64,000 nt of DNA from Bacteroidales bacterium (GTDB lineage Bacteria > Bacteroidota > Bacteroidia > Bacteroidales > Muribaculaceae): the NCBI GenBank assembly GCA_900769345.1, contig CAAGGJ010000164.1:21164-85163 (forward strand). Direction: 5' to 3'. Below, piece after piece: positions 62,150 to 64,000 of this stretch (positions are counted from its first letter, which is position 1; every line of letters begins with the position of its first letter). The notes below the pieces were generated by a model. It made no database searches, was not told where the DNA came from, and saw only the letters and a program-made list of their open reading frames with translations. The position numbers and the translations under genes were made by a program.

Positions 62150-63811
62150 TTAATTATTTGTTATATCTTTGAGTTTTAGGTATTTGTTGGCATCTTTAGT
62201 TTTGCCGAGGCGAGTTGAAAGGGCGGCCATATAGTCGTACCATAGTTCGCGAATTTCGATGTTTACGGCTGGATTGTCGAGCAGCTTGATGTGCTTTTTG
62301 AGGATCTTCAAACCCTCTTTGGGCTTCTCAAGGCCCTGGGACGCAATGTAGGCGAGACCAATTATTGCCTTGCAACGCAGCTCTATGTTGTATGACTCGG
62401 TCTGCGCGTCGAGTATCGCTTTGCCTTCAGCGAGCTTTGCCGGGTCGGGCAGAAGCATCTGAGCCTTGACATACCGGCACCATTCTGCGGCATCGGGTTG
62501 GCTTCGGTCATCATCAACGGTCAAACCTTTGTCTATGATGTGCAGAATAGCTGCGCGACAAGTTGTTTCTTCAGGAGTATAGGTTGTGATGTCGTTCCAT
62601 TCCCACGAAATCTCGTCTGGATTGCTCGTTTGCTCCAGCAGGTCGAGCGACAGCAATAAGGCGTTGTTGACCGGCTCGGGGGACATTTCCACCAGCCAGT
62701 CGGCAAGTTCGAGTTGCGACGGGTCGGCAAGAAATTTCTCCCAGTTAGCCTTATATAGCTCTGCCCAATATTCTTCGGCGCCCACCGAATCAAGGGTGAC
62801 AGCTTGCTGAAGATATGCTGAGAATAGTGTTGCATCACGTTCGGCGATAGCACAATCGGCCAAGTCCAGGACGAAGTCGACATTGCTGTCAGGAAACTCT
62901 TTGAGGGGCGCCCTCCCGAAATAGTCGAGAGCTGTGGCCGTCTCTCTTGCGCCCAATAGAGTGATTAAGAAATGGCGAGCGAATGTATCCTTGAACTCGG
63001 GGCTCCATTGTTGGTAGGTAGCAATCACCGAGTCGGCCGCCGTTTTGTACCGCTCCACCTCAGTCGACGGGTTGTAGAAGCAGCTTAGCGTCACCAAGGG
63101 ATTGAGCGATGGGTTAAACTTGGATGTTACCAACAATAGCGTGTCGCCCTGCCGCATGCGGGTGGAGTCGCAATCCACGTCTTGCATCTTGGCTTCTACC
63201 ATTTTAGCGTAAGCCGAGACCACAACAGCCCTTGTAATCTCAGGCATGAAGGGTGACAATGCCGTGAAGCGGCGGTCTACACGTTCAAGAATCTTCGGCG
63301 TCAATCGTTCGACCTGCACCCGTTCGAGACAAGTGATGGCAAATTGCTCGTCGTTGTGGCGCATGGCATAGTCGGCAAGCTGAAAGTAACTAAATCGCAC
63401 CGGGACGTACACACCGCTATTGACAAGTGATTTAATCGAGTCGTACTTGGCTGCGAGACGCTCCTCTTCCATCTCGCTAAAAGTCTTTATTTTAGGGAGA
63501 GGCTTAAATTTAGCAAGAGAACTATTACTAACCTTGTCACCATTTTTTCGTTTTTTTTCATCGGTATCAAGGTCGGGAATAACCACCGGCACACCCATAG
63601 GCTTGACTTTCAGCCGACCCGCAGCGGCGGAAGCTCGTGCAGCTTGTTCGGCTCGCCGCGACTGCTGCTGAAACTGTTGCATAACTTTGCCGCTTGTAGA
63701 TGTCACATTAGGAACTGAACGTACCGCTTTAGCTCCTCTGCTCACTACTTGTGCCTGGCCGCCTACAACGGCCAACACTACCGAAAGTAAGATTATGATC
63801 AATCGTTTCAT
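62150..63811 (-). CDS. Secreted TPR-like helical-repeat protein, unknown function
   Basis: A 553-residue exported protein with a signal peptide (MKRLIIILLSVVLAVVGGQAQ). Residues 25-80 are a basic, Gln/Arg/Ala-rich segment likely to be disordered or helical (QQFQQQSRRAEQAARAS). From about residue 120 onward the sequence is helical repeats: FQLADYAMRHNDEQFAITCLERV, AIIGLAYIASQGLEKPKEGLKILKKH and LWYDYMAALSTRLGKTKDANKYL are TPR-like. No catalytic motif is seen. First of a two-gene unit with the DUF2147-like protein; a periplasmic scaffold or stress role is possible, but unproved. Confidence 0.75.
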   Translation of the reverse strand: MKRLIIILLSVVLAVVGGQAQVVSRGAKAVRSVPNVTSTSGKVMQQFQQQSRRAEQAARASAAAGRLKVKPMGVPVVIPDLDTDEKKRKNGDKVSNSSLAKFKPLPKIKTFSEMEEERLAAKYDSIKSLVNSGVYVPVRFSYFQLADYAMRHNDEQFAITCLERVQVERLTPKILERVDRRFTALSPFMPEITRAVVVSAYAKMVEAKMQDVDCDSTRMRQGDTLLLVTSKFNPSLNPLVTLSCFYNPSTEVERYKTAADSVIATYQQWSPEFKDTFARHFLITLLGARETATALDYFGRAPLKEFPDSNVDFVLDLADCAIAERDATLFSAYLQQAVTLDSVGAEEYWAELYKANWEKFLADPSQLELADWLVEMSPEPVNNALLLSLDLLEQTSNPDEISWEWNDITTYTPEETTCRAAILHIIDKGLTVDDDRSQPDAAEWCRYVKAQMLLPDPAKLAEGKAILDAQTESYNIELRCKAIIGLAYIASQGLEKPKEGLKILKKHIKLLDNPAVNIEIRELWYDYMAALSTRLGKTKDANKYLKLKDITNN

Positions 63812-64000
63812 GTTTTTTATTTTAGGACTGATACTTGTTTGATTATTTCAAGCATAAGGTTATATGCCCTTAATTCCGCAACATAATTAATATTTAATTT
63901 TTAGGGTGTCCAGTTCTATGTTCCAAGTTTTGAATGATTTTTGAAATATTATCTATGTAACTTATTGAAAAACAGTATGAGATGTACACAAAGAGTCACC

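Noticed and set aside
61591..63811. Two-gene unit as a polymorphic toxin and immunity pair
   Set aside because: Both proteins have their own signal peptides and no toxin domain is seen.

Overview
The window looks like chromosomal DNA of a gut Bacteroidales, most likely Muribaculaceae or a close relative. The reasons are a SusC/SusD pair with linked glycosidases, many lipoproteins with a Cys lipobox, several Bacteroidota-restricted families (DUF4493, DUF4923, AAA-ATPase_like), and almost every promoter I can place carrying the Bacteroidota -7 element TAnnTTTG, often with TTTG about 20 bp upstream. The family-level assignment is inference. No rRNA, tRNA or CRISPR was seen.

Layout. 1-4.6 kb: a partial DUF4493 lipoprotein (-), a WbpM/CapD-type sugar-nucleotide dehydratase and a DUF4923 protein. 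4.6-6.2 kb: the first of four orphan P-loop ATPase/nuclease-fold genes. 6.9-11.1 kb: a small lipoprotein and a 1171-residue coiled-coil lipoprotein with YTD repeats. 11.3-12.3 kb: a small XRE-type regulator preceded by a roughly 430-nt segment with a perfect -7 box, nested long-range helices and an intrinsic terminator, which I read as an unannotated structured RNA. 12.5-23.9 kb: mutarotase-like protein, CobW/ZNG-type metal GTPase, DUF4143 ATPase behind three direct repeats at an exact 33-bp period, a TTD14-like AAA_28/CYTH protein, a META lipoprotein, PutA, and a DHA2 transporter.

24.1-44.1 kb is the main accessory block, a glycan-utilisation locus. It has a secreted propeller-like protein plus GH3, a DMT exporter, SusC/SusD, and a tight six-gene operon: EEP phosphatase, ROK sugar kinase, GH92 alpha-mannosidase with chitobiase-like and PA14 domains, an MGH1/trehalase-like glycosidase, a calcineurin-type phosphoesterase with PA14, and a fusion of a glycerophosphodiesterase-like domain to alkaline phosphatase. 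Three proteins carry four phosphoester-cleaving domains beside two or three glycosidases, which suggests a phosphorylated (mannose-containing) glycan or phosphodiester-linked glycan as substrate.

44.5-57.2 kb: Lrp regulator divergent from metY over back-to-back promoters, an EFR1-type flavodoxin/ferredoxin protein, a DUF234 ATPase behind a 15-bp inverted repeat, a hydrolase-flavodoxin-AraC operon, a second AAA-ATPase_like gene, a lysophospholipase-like hydrolase, a GHL10 protein and a GNAT acetyltransferase. 57.2-61.6 kb is decayed or rearranged: a ccsA 3' fragment joined to a frameshifted IS1182-type transposase remnant, an SGNH hydrolase with HU, a LuxR HTH fragment, a NUC-type nuclease, dispersed repeats, palindromes and a frameshifted gene tail. 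61.6-63.8 kb: a two-gene unit of secreted proteins of unknown function.
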